From assembly GCA_023414875.1 (NCBI GenBank), contig JAEZMV010000017.1, positions 1 through 64,000 on the forward strand: a DNA stretch of 64,000 bases, given 5' to 3'. The DNA comes from Bacillota bacterium. GTDB lineage: Bacteria > Bacillota > Clostridia > Lachnospirales > Lachnospiraceae. This document shows, one piece after another, positions 8,675 through 16,727 of the stretch; positions within the stretch are counted from its first letter, which is position 1, and every line of letters begins with the position of its first letter. Position numbers and translations under genes: made by a program. A model generated the notes under the pieces. The model did no database searches. It was given only the letters and a program-made list of their open reading frames with translations, and was not told the DNA's origin.

Positions 8675-9358
8675 ATGGAAATATTAAGAGTAGAGAATCT
8701 ATCCAAGGAGTATGGCAATGGAGATACTTCCGTAAAAGCATTAGATAATGTTAGCTTTTCTGTAGAAAAAGGTGAATTTGTAGCTATTATCGGGCCGTCA
8801 GGCTCCGGAAAATCTACCCTGTTGCATATGCTTGGTGGTGTTGATCGGCCAACCGGAGGTAAGGTTTTTGTAGATAGTACCGACATTTATCATTTAAATG
8901 AAACACAGCTTGCAATATTCAGACGCAGGCAGATCGGGCTGGTATATCAGTTTTTCAATTTGATACCGGTATTAACCGTAGAAGAGAATATAACTCTGCC
9001 ATTATTACTTGATGAACAAAAGGTTGATAATAAGCAGTTGAAGAGTATTGTAAAGACTTTGGATTTAGAGAAAAGGATGAATCATTTGCCGAATCAGTTG
9101 TCCGGTGGGCAGCAGCAAAGAGTCTCGATTGGCAGAGCATTGATTAATAATCCGGCAATTATGCTTGCAGATGAACCAACCGGTAATCTCGATAGTAAAA
9201 ACAGTCATGAGATTATAGAACTGTTAAAAATGTTTAATAAAACTTATAAGCAGACCTTGTTAGTCATTACTCATGACGAACGTATTGCGTTGCAGGCAGA
9301 CCGCATTATTACAATCGAAGATGGTCGAATTACTAAAAATGAGGTGATCCGTCCATGA
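8675..9358 (+). CDS. ABC transporter ATP-binding protein (LolD/MacB/BceA type)
   Basis: An ATPase subunit of about 227 residues. Walker A GPSGSGKST, a Q-loop, signature LSGGQQQR and Walker B IMLADEP followed by the D-loop TGNLD are all intact. The ATG at 8675 sits 4 nt after TGGAGGA; an in-frame ATG at 8663 overlaps that ribosome site. The stop overlaps the permease start (ATGA), so the two are translationally coupled. It powers the FtsX-type permease, probably for export or resistance rather than uptake, under the nearby two-component system (inference). Confidence 0.93.
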   Translation: MEILRVENLSKEYGNGDTSVKALDNVSFSVEKGEFVAIIGPSGSGKSTLLHMLGGVDRPTGGKVFVDSTDIYHLNETQLAIFRRRQIGLVYQFFNLIPVLTVEENITLPLLLDEQKVDNKQLKSIVKTLDLEKRMNHLPNQLSGGQQQRVSIGRALINNPAIMLADEPTGNLDSKNSHEIIELLKMFNKTYKQTLLVITHDERIALQADRIITIEDGRITKNEVIRP

Positions 9359-11976
9359 ATATCGTAAATAAATTAACACTTCGCCAATTAATACTTAATA
9401 AGAAGAGAACCCTGGTAACGATTCTTGGTACTATTATATCAGCAGCAATGATAACAGCAGTGGCTACCTTAGGCTTATCTTTTATGGATTTGATGCAGAG
9501 GCAGTCAATTGCAAGTGATGGTGAATGGCACGCAATTTATAAAGATGTGAATAAACAGCAGTTGGAAGGTATTCAGTCGAATAAAAAAATAAAAACGGCT
9601 ATCCTAAGCAGAGAAGTAGGTTTTTCCAATCTGCAGGGCAGCCAGAATAATAATAAGCCCTATCTTTATATTAAAGAATTTAACCGGGAGGGATTTAATA
9701 ATTTCCCGATTACTTTAGAAGAAGGAAGATTGCCCGAGCGACCGAATGAAATTATCATCTCGCAAGCAATTCTATCAAATGCAAAGGTTAATTATAAGAT
9801 AGGTGATACGATAGAATTGACGATAGGAAATAGAATATCCTCACTGGAAGATACAAGCGGGGAAGAGATGAACCAAGGTTATTCTTTGCAATGGGATGAA
9901 GATAGGGTGGCTGAGTACTTAACCGAAGAGAAAAAGCAAACCTATACGATAGTCGGAATTATGGAAAGACCGTACTGGGAATTCACCTGGTCTCCCGGTT
10001 ATACTGTTTTATCTTATTTAGAGGAGAACACAGTATCTACGGAAGAGACCTTCGATGTATCGGTTATATTTAAAAAGGTTGACAATAAGCTCTTTCAATA
10101 TGCGGAGGAAATCGCGAAAGATAATGATGTTTTAGAGACAGGTTTTAATAATGACCTTTTAAGGTATTATGGGGTGATAAAAGATGATTCGGTTAGAGAT
10201 ATGTTATTTACATTAACAGGAATGATTCTGGTTATTATTATGATCGGTTCAGTATCGTTAATCTACAATGCATTTGCTATCTCCGTATCCGAACGTTCCA
10301 GATATTTAGGTATGTTATCAAGCGTTGGAGCTACAAAGAGACAGAAACGGAATTCTGTATTTTTTGAAGGCTTCATGATTGGAGCAATCAGCATACCGTT
10401 AGGTATCCTATCAGGTTATCTCGGATTAGCTATCACATACATTTTTATTAATCCGTTAATCAAAGGGGCACTGGATGTCTCTGTTGGTTTTCGTTTGGTG
10501 ATTTATCCTTCCTCTCTGATTACTTCAATACTGGTATCCGGTGCCACCATACTGATCTCAACCTATATTCCTGCCAGAAAGGCCTCCAATATATCAGCAA
10601 TCGATGCCATCCGTCAGGTTACCGAGGTTAAGATTAGTAGAAAACAGGTTCGTACCTCCAAAATAACAAGGAAAATATTCGGTATCGAAGGTGAGCTTGG
10701 TTTAAAGAATCTAAAGAGAAACAGGGGAAGATATAAAGCGACAGTATTCTCCCTAATCATTAGTATGATACTTTTTCTGGTTGTCTCTGCTTTTACGCAG
10801 TACTTAAAGAAAGCGCTTGTAATGACGCAGGATGGAATAAATTTTGATATTCAGACAACAATTTATGATGAGAATGAAGAACAGGTTGAAGATATCATTG
10901 ATAGGATTACTAAGCTGGAGCATATCGATGAGGTTAGCAGGATCAAGACCTTTAATGCTACGACATGGATTAAAGAAGAAGCGATAGCAGATTATTTAAT
11001 TCCGTATAAGGAAACCTCTCTGGTGGAAGGAAAGTATCCGTATACAATCACGATTAATGTTTTAGATGATAATGCTCTGGAGAAATATGCAAAGAACTTA
11101 GGAATAGAAGTGAAAAATCTAAAGAATCCCGAACAGCTTTCCGCTGTCGTGGTTGATACCTTACGGTACAAGGATAAAGCTAAGGATATCTATATAGAAA
11201 CAAAGGCTGTGCAGACAAAAGTTGGTGATAAATTTGAGCTATCCGTAATTAGTAGTGAAAATGCTGAGGTGGAGCTTCCTTTGAAACCGATCAAGGTTGC
11301 TACACTTACGGATCAGCTGCCAATGGGAGTTATGGCCTTGGGAAATATAGCCGGCTTTCACGTGATTATCTCACAATCAGTGTATGATAAGCTGGTGGAA
11401 GGACAGGAAGACACTATATCAACCAGCTTAAATTCTGAAGTATATTTTAACAGTAAAAACCCGCTACGCTTGCAGGAGGAGCTGGAAGAAATTCAAGAAG
11501 ACGTTGGAGTAAGCAACCTTTTCATTTATAACGTATATCAATTTAAACAAAGAGAACAGCAGGTATTATTATTGGTTTCCGTATTTACCTATGCGTTTAT
11601 CATCTTAATAACTGCAATATGTATTGCCAACATCATAAATACCATATCCACCAGTATTGCTCTTAGAAAACGGGAGTTTGCAATGTTGAAATCGGTCGGT
11701 ATCACGCCGAAAAGCTTTAATAAGATGTTGAATTATGAAAGTATTTTCTATGGTATTAAGGCATTGATATATGGACTACCCATCAGTATACTTGTCATCT
11801 ATTGGATGCACAATGCTTTAATGTCAAGTTTTGATTTTAGTTTTTTGCTTCCGATGAAAAGCATTTGTATTGTAATTGTATCCGTATTCATTATTGTTGG
11901 AACGGCTATGCTGTATTCCAGCAGTAAGGTAAAAAAAGATAATATAATCGATGCATTAAAGCAAGAAATAGCTTAA
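9355..11976 (+). CDS. FtsX/MacB-type ABC permease
   Basis: An 873-residue membrane protein with two FtsX modules. The order is TM1 (about 20-42), an extracellular domain, three helices around 290-405, a second membrane entry near 470 with another extracellular domain, and three helices in the last 130 residues. The eight helices and two large outer domains fit the LolE/MacB-like exporters of Firmicutes more than the ten-helix BceB. It forms the membrane part of the transporter with the coupled ATPase. The substrate is unknown; lipopeptide or antimicrobial peptide handling is likely from context. Confidence 0.88.
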   Translation: MNIVNKLTLRQLILNKKRTLVTILGTIISAAMITAVATLGLSFMDLMQRQSIASDGEWHAIYKDVNKQQLEGIQSNKKIKTAILSREVGFSNLQGSQNNNKPYLYIKEFNREGFNNFPITLEEGRLPERPNEIIISQAILSNAKVNYKIGDTIELTIGNRISSLEDTSGEEMNQGYSLQWDEDRVAEYLTEEKKQTYTIVGIMERPYWEFTWSPGYTVLSYLEENTVSTEETFDVSVIFKKVDNKLFQYAEEIAKDNDVLETGFNNDLLRYYGVIKDDSVRDMLFTLTGMILVIIMIGSVSLIYNAFAISVSERSRYLGMLSSVGATKRQKRNSVFFEGFMIGAISIPLGILSGYLGLAITYIFINPLIKGALDVSVGFRLVIYPSSLITSILVSGATILISTYIPARKASNISAIDAIRQVTEVKISRKQVRTSKITRKIFGIEGELGLKNLKRNRGRYKATVFSLIISMILFLVVSAFTQYLKKALVMTQDGINFDIQTTIYDENEEQVEDIIDRITKLEHIDEVSRIKTFNATTWIKEEAIADYLIPYKETSLVEGKYPYTITINVLDDNALEKYAKNLGIEVKNLKNPEQLSAVVVDTLRYKDKAKDIYIETKAVQTKVGDKFELSVISSENAEVELPLKPIKVATLTDQLPMGVMALGNIAGFHVIISQSVYDKLVEGQEDTISTSLNSEVYFNSKNPLRLQEELEEIQEDVGVSNLFIYNVYQFKQREQQVLLLVSVFTYAFIILITAICIANIINTISTSIALRKREFAMLKSVGITPKSFNKMLNYESIFYGIKALIYGLPISILVIYWMHNALMSSFDFSFLLPMKSICIVIVSVFIIVGTAMLYSSSKVKKDNIIDALKQEIA

Positions 11977-11983
11977 TTAAGAA

Positions 11984-12063
11984 GGGATGCTGCAAAGCAC
12001 TGTCGAGTCCATAAAAGGATAAGAACTCTTACGGATTTCAGAGATATCGTCACGCAGCATTCC
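11984..12063 (+). terminator. Terminator of the ABC exporter operon
   Basis: GGGATGCTGC (11984-11993) pairs with GCAGCATTCC (12054-12063), followed by TTTTATA. The intervening 60 nt may fold further. Confidence 0.55.
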
Positions 12064-12156
12064 TTTTATATAGACCACGTATATAAATTGTACAGCTCCA
12101 TAATCCTTTATGAGTAAGGGTATTTGGAGCGTAAGCCGTAATGAAAGGATGATTTG

Positions 12157-12258
12157 ATGGCTAAAAAAAGCAGTAAAAAGATGGTTGTGATTTTGTTACT
12201 ATTCATTTTAATTCTATTAAGACTATTATTTAAATCAAAAGACCTAAGTACGACTTGA
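12157..12258 (+). CDS. 33-residue single-span membrane peptide
   Basis: A small gene with a good ribosome site (AAAGGAT, 6-8 nt before ATG). The peptide begins MAKKSSKK, continues with one hydrophobic helix of about 16 residues (VVILLLFILILL) and ends in a charged tail. It has its own gap between the exporter terminator and mgsA. The positive-inside start suggests a membrane peptide with its C terminus outside. No family is recognised. Confidence 0.55.
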   Translation: MAKKSSKKMVVILLLFILILLRLLFKSKDLSTT

Positions 12259-12392
12259 GTAAGATTTGAGTTTAGAGTTTAGAGGGGGTTACAAGGAATC
12301 CCCTAGAAAGCTACTTGCAATAATAGAAGATTTCCGATATGATAGAAATGATAAAAACATTGTCAGACGTCATACGGGAGAGGTAACATAGA

Positions 12393-12869
12393 ATGATACA
12401 GGATGATTATATTAATTTTGTAATAAGAAAACAAAAGCACATAGCATTAATTGCACATGATACTAAGAAACATGAGTTGGTAGAATGGGTGGAGAATAAC
12501 AAGGATATTTTAAAAAGCCATTTTCTATGCGGGACAGGAACCACAGCAAGGTTGATCGTTGATAAAACAGGTTTTCCGGTAAAGGCTTATAATAGCGGTC
12601 CTCTCGGTGGTGATCAGCAGATTGGTTCCAGAATCGTCGAGGGCAATATCGATTTTGTTATCTTTTTCTGGGATCCGTTAGCTTCTCAGCCACATGATCC
12701 GGATGTTAAGGCACTTCTGCGAATTTGTGCAGTATATGATATACCTGTTGCAAATAACAGAGCTACAGCTGATTTTTTAATTACCTCAAGCTTCATGAAT
12801 GAAGAATATGAGAGAAAAGTGCTGAATTATAATAAGGTAATTCAAAGCAGAATAGAAGAATTTAAATAA
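12393..12869 (+). CDS. mgsA: Methylglyoxal synthase
   Basis: A 158-residue cytoplasmic lyase that converts dihydroxyacetone phosphate to methylglyoxal and phosphate, a bypass used when phosphate is short or sugar influx is high. Family signatures are IALIAHDTKK, CGTGTTA, the GPLGGDQQIG loop with the catalytic Asp, and the FFWDPL and HDPD motifs. A GAGAGG ribosome site precedes the ATG. The gene seems monocistronic and is followed by a terminator hairpin. Confidence 0.96.
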   Translation: MIQDDYINFVIRKQKHIALIAHDTKKHELVEWVENNKDILKSHFLCGTGTTARLIVDKTGFPVKAYNSGPLGGDQQIGSRIVEGNIDFVIFFWDPLASQPHDPDVKALLRICAVYDIPVANNRATADFLITSSFMNEEYERKVLNYNKVIQSRIEEFK

Positions 12870-12882
12870 GTTTATGAGATAG

Positions 12883-12918
12883 GCCTCTCGGGTTGAATTA
12901 ACTCCGCAGGGGCTTTTT
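12883..12918 (+). terminator. mgsA terminator
   Basis: GCCTCTCGGGTT pairs with AACTCCGCAGGGGC (with a bulge and wobble pairs), followed by TTTTT. Confidence 0.7.
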
Positions 12919-13104
12919 ATTTCGGGATATTACATCCTATTTTTAACCATCTCAATAAAGCAGACTGCAGTTCGTTTTTTATGTGGGAGCACCTCTCACC
13001 TTAGATTGTATAATTAGGTGCAGGTTCTCATAATCTGATATTTTACAATAATTACATAAAGTATGTTATTATGACAAATATTCTCATTATACCCTAAAAT
13101 TCTA

Positions 13105-13158
13105 TTGACTTTTCAACTACAGGATTGTAGTATAAAGTTATACTACATCTCTGTAGTA
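13105..13158 (+). promoter_or_regulatory. Promoter with two BlaI/MecI-type operators
   Basis: The promoter is TTGACT (13105-13110), a 17-bp spacer and TAGTAT (13128-13133). Two dyads overlap or follow it: CTACA-GGAT-TGTAG at 13117-13130 and TACTACA-TCTC-TGTAGTA at 13141-13158. The second closely matches the known mec/bla operator core (TACTACA...TGTAGTA). One site covers the promoter and the other lies just downstream, which suits autorepression by the adjacent BlaI protein. Confidence 0.85.
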
Positions 13159-13165
13159 GAAGGAG

Positions 13166-13552
13166 GTGCCGGCTATAAAACAATTCAAAGATGTATCTGA
13201 GACAGAGCTGGAAATTATGGAGGTTCTTTGGAAGCTTGAGAATCCGATAGCATCAGCCGATTTATTGACCTATTTTAACAATGAAAGGCAAAAGGGATGG
13301 AAAATACAGACAATATCAACCTTTTTATCCCGCTTGACCGATAAAGGTCTTGTCAAATCGAAGTATAAGGGAAGAGGAGCGCTTTATTATCCTGCGATAA
13401 GCTATGAGGAATATAATCAAGTTAAGGCAAGAAGTATTCTTGAGGTCATGTATGATGGATCAATTAAAAACTTTTTTGTTGCACTATATGGAGATAAAAA
13501 ACTTACAAATGATGAAGTAGCTGAATTAAAGAAGTGGCTATCAGAAAGATAG
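13166..13552 (+). CDS. BlaI/MecI-family transcriptional repressor
   Basis: A winged-helix repressor of about 125 residues. The motif SETELEIMEVLWKLE, the recognition region TISTFLSRLTDKGLVKSKYKGR and the dimerisation tail are typical. It should bind the two dyads just upstream and is usually released when cleaved by the partner M56 protease. The start is odd. GTG 13166 overlaps the AGGAGG ribosome site (13161-13166), too close to use. ATA at 13175 is correctly spaced, and the next ATG lies inside the conserved domain. The neighbour downstream abuts its stop. Confidence 0.9.
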   Translation: MPAIKQFKDVSETELEIMEVLWKLENPIASADLLTYFNNERQKGWKIQTISTFLSRLTDKGLVKSKYKGRGALYYPAISYEEYNQVKARSILEVMYDGSIKNFFVALYGDKKLTNDEVAELKKWLSER

Positions 13553-13558
13553 GTGTAC

Positions 13559-14698
13559 ATGAAGAATCTGCTATATGAGTTAATAATTATGACCATGATG
13601 GGAAGCTTAATTTTTATTATATTTAAGGTTACTGAAAGGATTACGAAGAAATTATTCAGTGCTTCCTGGCATTATGGGGTATTAAAGTTTGTTATTTTGT
13701 TTTTCTGTTTACCATTCGGAAAGCTGTATCTATTTTTTGCAAATAGTAACCAGATAAGAAGCATTTTTCATATTGACAGTAACGCTTCTGGTCAGAGTGT
13801 AGGATCTGTTGTTGATCTTGTACATAAGATAAGTGATTATGAGATATTGCAAGGTAAACTTAAGCTATATGAATTAATATTACTCCTTTGGATAGTTGGC
13901 ATAAGTATTCTCCTATTAAGACAAATACTCTGTTTTATTAAGTTTAGATATATAATAGCCTGTAATAAAAAGGTGGCAAACACCCAGCTGCAGGAGATAG
14001 CAAAGATATGCGGAGATAAACAGGGAATTAAGAAGCCAATACAGCTATATATTAATGAAAATATTACGACACCAATGTTGGTCGGATTTTTTTCTCCGAT
14101 TATCCTATTACCTTCCGATAAATTGGATCTAAAACTTGCAGAGCATGTAGTATCCCATGAATTAACACACTTCAGATATAAAGATTTAATATTAAAGTTA
14201 GCAATACTGTTAATTAGAATCATACACTGGTTTAACCCCTTTGCCTATTTATTATCGAGGGAAGTGGATAAATGGTGCGAATATACCTGTGATGAACGCA
14301 ATGTAATTCATCTATCCCATGATTTAAAGAAGCAGTACGGTCTTGCGATACTGGAAGCAATCGCTGTCATGCCGGTCTATGGATCTAATTTTGGAACACC
14401 TTTTCTGCTTCCAAAGCAGAATTTAAAAGAGCGATTATTGTTTATGCTTGATGTGAAAATAATGAAAACAAAGACGAGAATTTTATCTATAACCTTTGCC
14501 TCTTTGCTGTTAACCTTTGGGGTAGTTACTACTTTTGTAGCTGAAAATGAGAGTGAGAGTTTTATCAGGGAGATGAATTATTCTAAGAAGGAACTTATCA
14601 ATAAAAAAATTATAGATACCAACTACAATGAGGAATTGCTGTATCAGAATTCTCGTATTGAAGAGAAAATGAATGAGTTTTTAAAAGATATAGAGTAA
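13559..14698 (+). CDS. M56-family (BlaR1-like) membrane metalloprotease without sensor domain
   Basis: About 379 residues with four predicted membrane helices and the gluzincin motif HELTH (His200, Glu201, His204), followed by the EVDKWCEYTCDE region. Family members cleave the partner BlaI repressor after an outside signal. Here the last helix (about 315-332) is followed by only some 48 residues, so the penicillin-binding sensor domain of BlaR1 is absent and the signal is unknown. ATG 13559 follows the repressor stop; GTG 13553 is an alternative. It lies in one operon with the repressor and probably the secreted protein downstream. Confidence 0.88.
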   Translation: MKNLLYELIIMTMMGSLIFIIFKVTERITKKLFSASWHYGVLKFVILFFCLPFGKLYLFFANSNQIRSIFHIDSNASGQSVGSVVDLVHKISDYEILQGKLKLYELILLLWIVGISILLLRQILCFIKFRYIIACNKKVANTQLQEIAKICGDKQGIKKPIQLYINENITTPMLVGFFSPIILLPSDKLDLKLAEHVVSHELTHFRYKDLILKLAILLIRIIHWFNPFAYLLSREVDKWCEYTCDERNVIHLSHDLKKQYGLAILEAIAVMPVYGSNFGTPFLLPKQNLKERLLFMLDVKIMKTKTRILSITFASLLLTFGVVTTFVAENESESFIREMNYSKKELINKKIIDTNYNEELLYQNSRIEEKMNEFLKDIE

Positions 14699-14770
14699 GG
14701 GTATTGTTAATCAACGATATTTTCCGGAAGATTCTTCTTACCGGATATATATACAAAGGAGGAATATAAA

Positions 14771-15409
14771 ATGATAAAAAGAGGTAAATTAAAGCTGTTA
14801 AAAGGTATCATTGGAGTATTTGCTTTCCTACTAATTTCTCAATGCTATGTAACAAAAGTAAGAGCGGATGAGGTATCTAATTATCCAGGTACAGATGTAC
14901 AATCAGTTGACACAAACACAGAAGCAGATATTGATTGGGATGCAATTATGTCAACGTTATCAGAACAAAGCATCAACGATGGTGACAAGCTTTATGTTGA
15001 CGATCAGTATTATCTTGAAATTGAGGTTGTTATTAATCCGGTAGCTCAAACTAACAGAGCAATGCTTGCAAGCAGTTACACAAACAATTATTCAGCTACC
15101 TGTAATGTAAATGTATATCAAAATGGTTCTTCGGTTCAAATTGGTACCATAACGCATTCCATTAGTGTAATGTACATTGATAACAGTAAAATACATATCA
15201 GTTCAGGATCTTTAAATTCATATTCGGTTCATTCAAATTATACGTTTACTACAGGGGGTTATACACTAAACAATACGAATGGAAGCTATAGTAGTGCAGG
15301 TGGAGTTGTAGAAATATATAATAAAACCACTAGCCTATACGGATATTATGGTTGCTTGGCAACAGTAACTCCTAATAGCACACCAAGCTTTAGCTTCAAT
15401 CAAATGTAA
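14771..15409 (+). CDS. Secreted protein of unknown function in the BlaI/M56 operon
   Basis: A 212-residue protein with a clear signal peptide (KKL-type charged start, hydrophobic core IIGVFAFLLISQC, cleavage expected after VRA near residue 33). The mature part is rich in Ser, Thr, Asn and Tyr and in alternating polar/hydrophobic beta-type patterns, with two Cys. An AAAGGAGGA ribosome site precedes the ATG. It follows the M56 gene by 72 bp without a clear terminator, so it may be the induced output of the system. No family is recognised. Confidence 0.75.
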   Translation: MIKRGKLKLLKGIIGVFAFLLISQCYVTKVRADEVSNYPGTDVQSVDTNTEADIDWDAIMSTLSEQSINDGDKLYVDDQYYLEIEVVINPVAQTNRAMLASSYTNNYSATCNVNVYQNGSSVQIGTITHSISVMYIDNSKIHISSGSLNSYSVHSNYTFTTGGYTLNNTNGSYSSAGGVVEIYNKTTSLYGYYGCLATVTPNSTPSFSFNQM

Positions 15410-15450
15410 TTACTAAATAATTTGAATATAATATCGATTAATAAAAGCGT

Positions 15451-15559
15451 AAAAGCCCTTACAATCACGAATGGTTTAATTAATGTGATATCAGTTTTGT
15501 AACAACTGTTGATATCAAAGTAATCTAATCATTCAATAATGAATAAGGGCTTTTTATTG
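15451..15559 (+). terminator. Terminator after the secreted protein gene
   Basis: AAAAGCCCTTA (15451-15461) pairs with TAAGGGCTTTT (15544-15554), then T-rich sequence. An inner stem (TGATATCAGTT with AACTGTTGATATCA) folds the loop. It can also serve the converging LysR gene. Confidence 0.65.
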
Positions 15560-15585
15560 TCTTAGAAAGTTCTTCACATTACTTA

Positions 15586-16467
15586 TTATTCAGCAGTGGT
15601 CAGACTTTCAATAAAGTATTTTGCTGCATCAGAGATCGGAATGTCATTATTATAAGCGGCCACCAGCATACGGGAGGGAATCTCCTGTGTGATATTGATC
15701 ACAGCCAGGTTTTCTAATTCTTTTACGCAAAAGTCCGGGATAAATGCAACACCGAGTCCGATTTTTGCCAGGTCTATTAATAAATCATTACTGCTAAGTT
15801 CGATCGCCGGAACTAAATCCAGAGAGTTCTCCAGGAAAAGGTTATGGAGGAAGATACTTGTTGTAGAGCGCTTGTCCAACATCAGGATAGGGTATTTCTG
15901 CAGTTCCTGAAGAGTAATCGGATGATCGGTCAAAGGGAATGCTTCTTCGTTAGCGATAAAAATATCACGAAACTCCTTCACTGGAATGATCTGCATCATA
16001 TTGTTTAAAGCAGAATTCGGTGAGTTCGTCACAATTACATCCACCTCGTTACGTTCCAGCAGCTTTGCACATTGATGAGAGGTACCGTTTGTTACCTTGA
16101 TATGGATGTTTGGATATTTTTTATGAAAATTATTTAAAAAGGGTACTAAGTAATAGCGGCATATGGTATCGCTCGCACCAATCCTTAACTGAACTCCGCT
16201 TTTAGGATCTGCGCAAAGCTGATTTTCTCCCCGACTGATCAGATTAATTGCAGGTTCAATATGTTTTAATAATAATTCACCTTCCTTGGTTAGAGCAACC
16301 CTTTTGGTGCTTCGAATGAACAAAGTCTGATTTAGGCGTTTTTCCAAGGTTTTGATTGATTGGCTAACCGCTGATTGTGAAATAAATAAGGTATCAGCAG
16401 CATCCGAGAAACTAAGGCTTTTAGCAACCTGATAAAATACTTTATATAGCTCATAATTTATGTCCAT
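15586..16467 (-). CDS. LysR-family transcriptional regulator
   Basis: About 293 residues. The N-terminal winged helix contains SFSDAADTLFISQSAVSQSIKTLE, typical of LysR proteins, followed by a periplasmic-binding-type effector domain (about 90-290). ATG 16467 is preceded by GAAAGGAG at good spacing; the frame runs seven codons further but without ribosome site. It is transcribed away from purL, sharing a 260-bp intergenic region. Targets and effector are unknown. Confidence 0.92.
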   Translation of the reverse strand: MDINYELYKVFYQVAKSLSFSDAADTLFISQSAVSQSIKTLEKRLNQTLFIRSTKRVALTKEGELLLKHIEPAINLISRGENQLCADPKSGVQLRIGASDTICRYYLVPFLNNFHKKYPNIHIKVTNGTSHQCAKLLERNEVDVIVTNSPNSALNNMMQIIPVKEFRDIFIANEEAFPLTDHPITLQELQKYPILMLDKRSTTSIFLHNLFLENSLDLVPAIELSSNDLLIDLAKIGLGVAFIPDFCVKELENLAVINITQEIPSRMLVAAYNNDIPISDAAKYFIESLTTAE

Positions 16468-16695
16468 GATAGCTCCTTTCAAAAGCATCTATTCCAATGT
16501 TTTAGTTACAATTTATATAGTGTCGAAGGAACAGGTAATACGAGAGTATCTATTAGTAGGTCTAATAAAAAGATTAACATATATTAATTATGATTATAAG
16601 ACATGTTATGCTATAATGCAAGTACATGATACATTTGGAAGGGATAAATCCCTTAAGAACAGGGCTGTTTCATTTACAGTACTACCTTAGGATAG

Positions 16696-16711
16696 GGAGT
16701 ATAGGTACTCC
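16696..16711 (+). promoter_or_regulatory. Small hairpin just upstream of the purL ribosome site
   Basis: GGAGTA-TAGG-TACTCC forms a 6-bp stem directly before the AAAGGAG ribosome site. It might affect translation, but no known purine riboswitch is recognised in the 260-nt leader region. Confidence 0.3.
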
Positions 16712-16727
16712 TGAAAGGAGCTTTTGG

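Noticed and set aside
16460..16690. 76-residue frame in the LysR-purL gap
   Set aside because: No ribosome site; it overlaps the LysR start and the purL leader and looks like chance.
16500..16727. Purine or PRPP riboswitch before purL
   Set aside because: Only a 6-bp hairpin is visible; no conserved aptamer core could be recognised.
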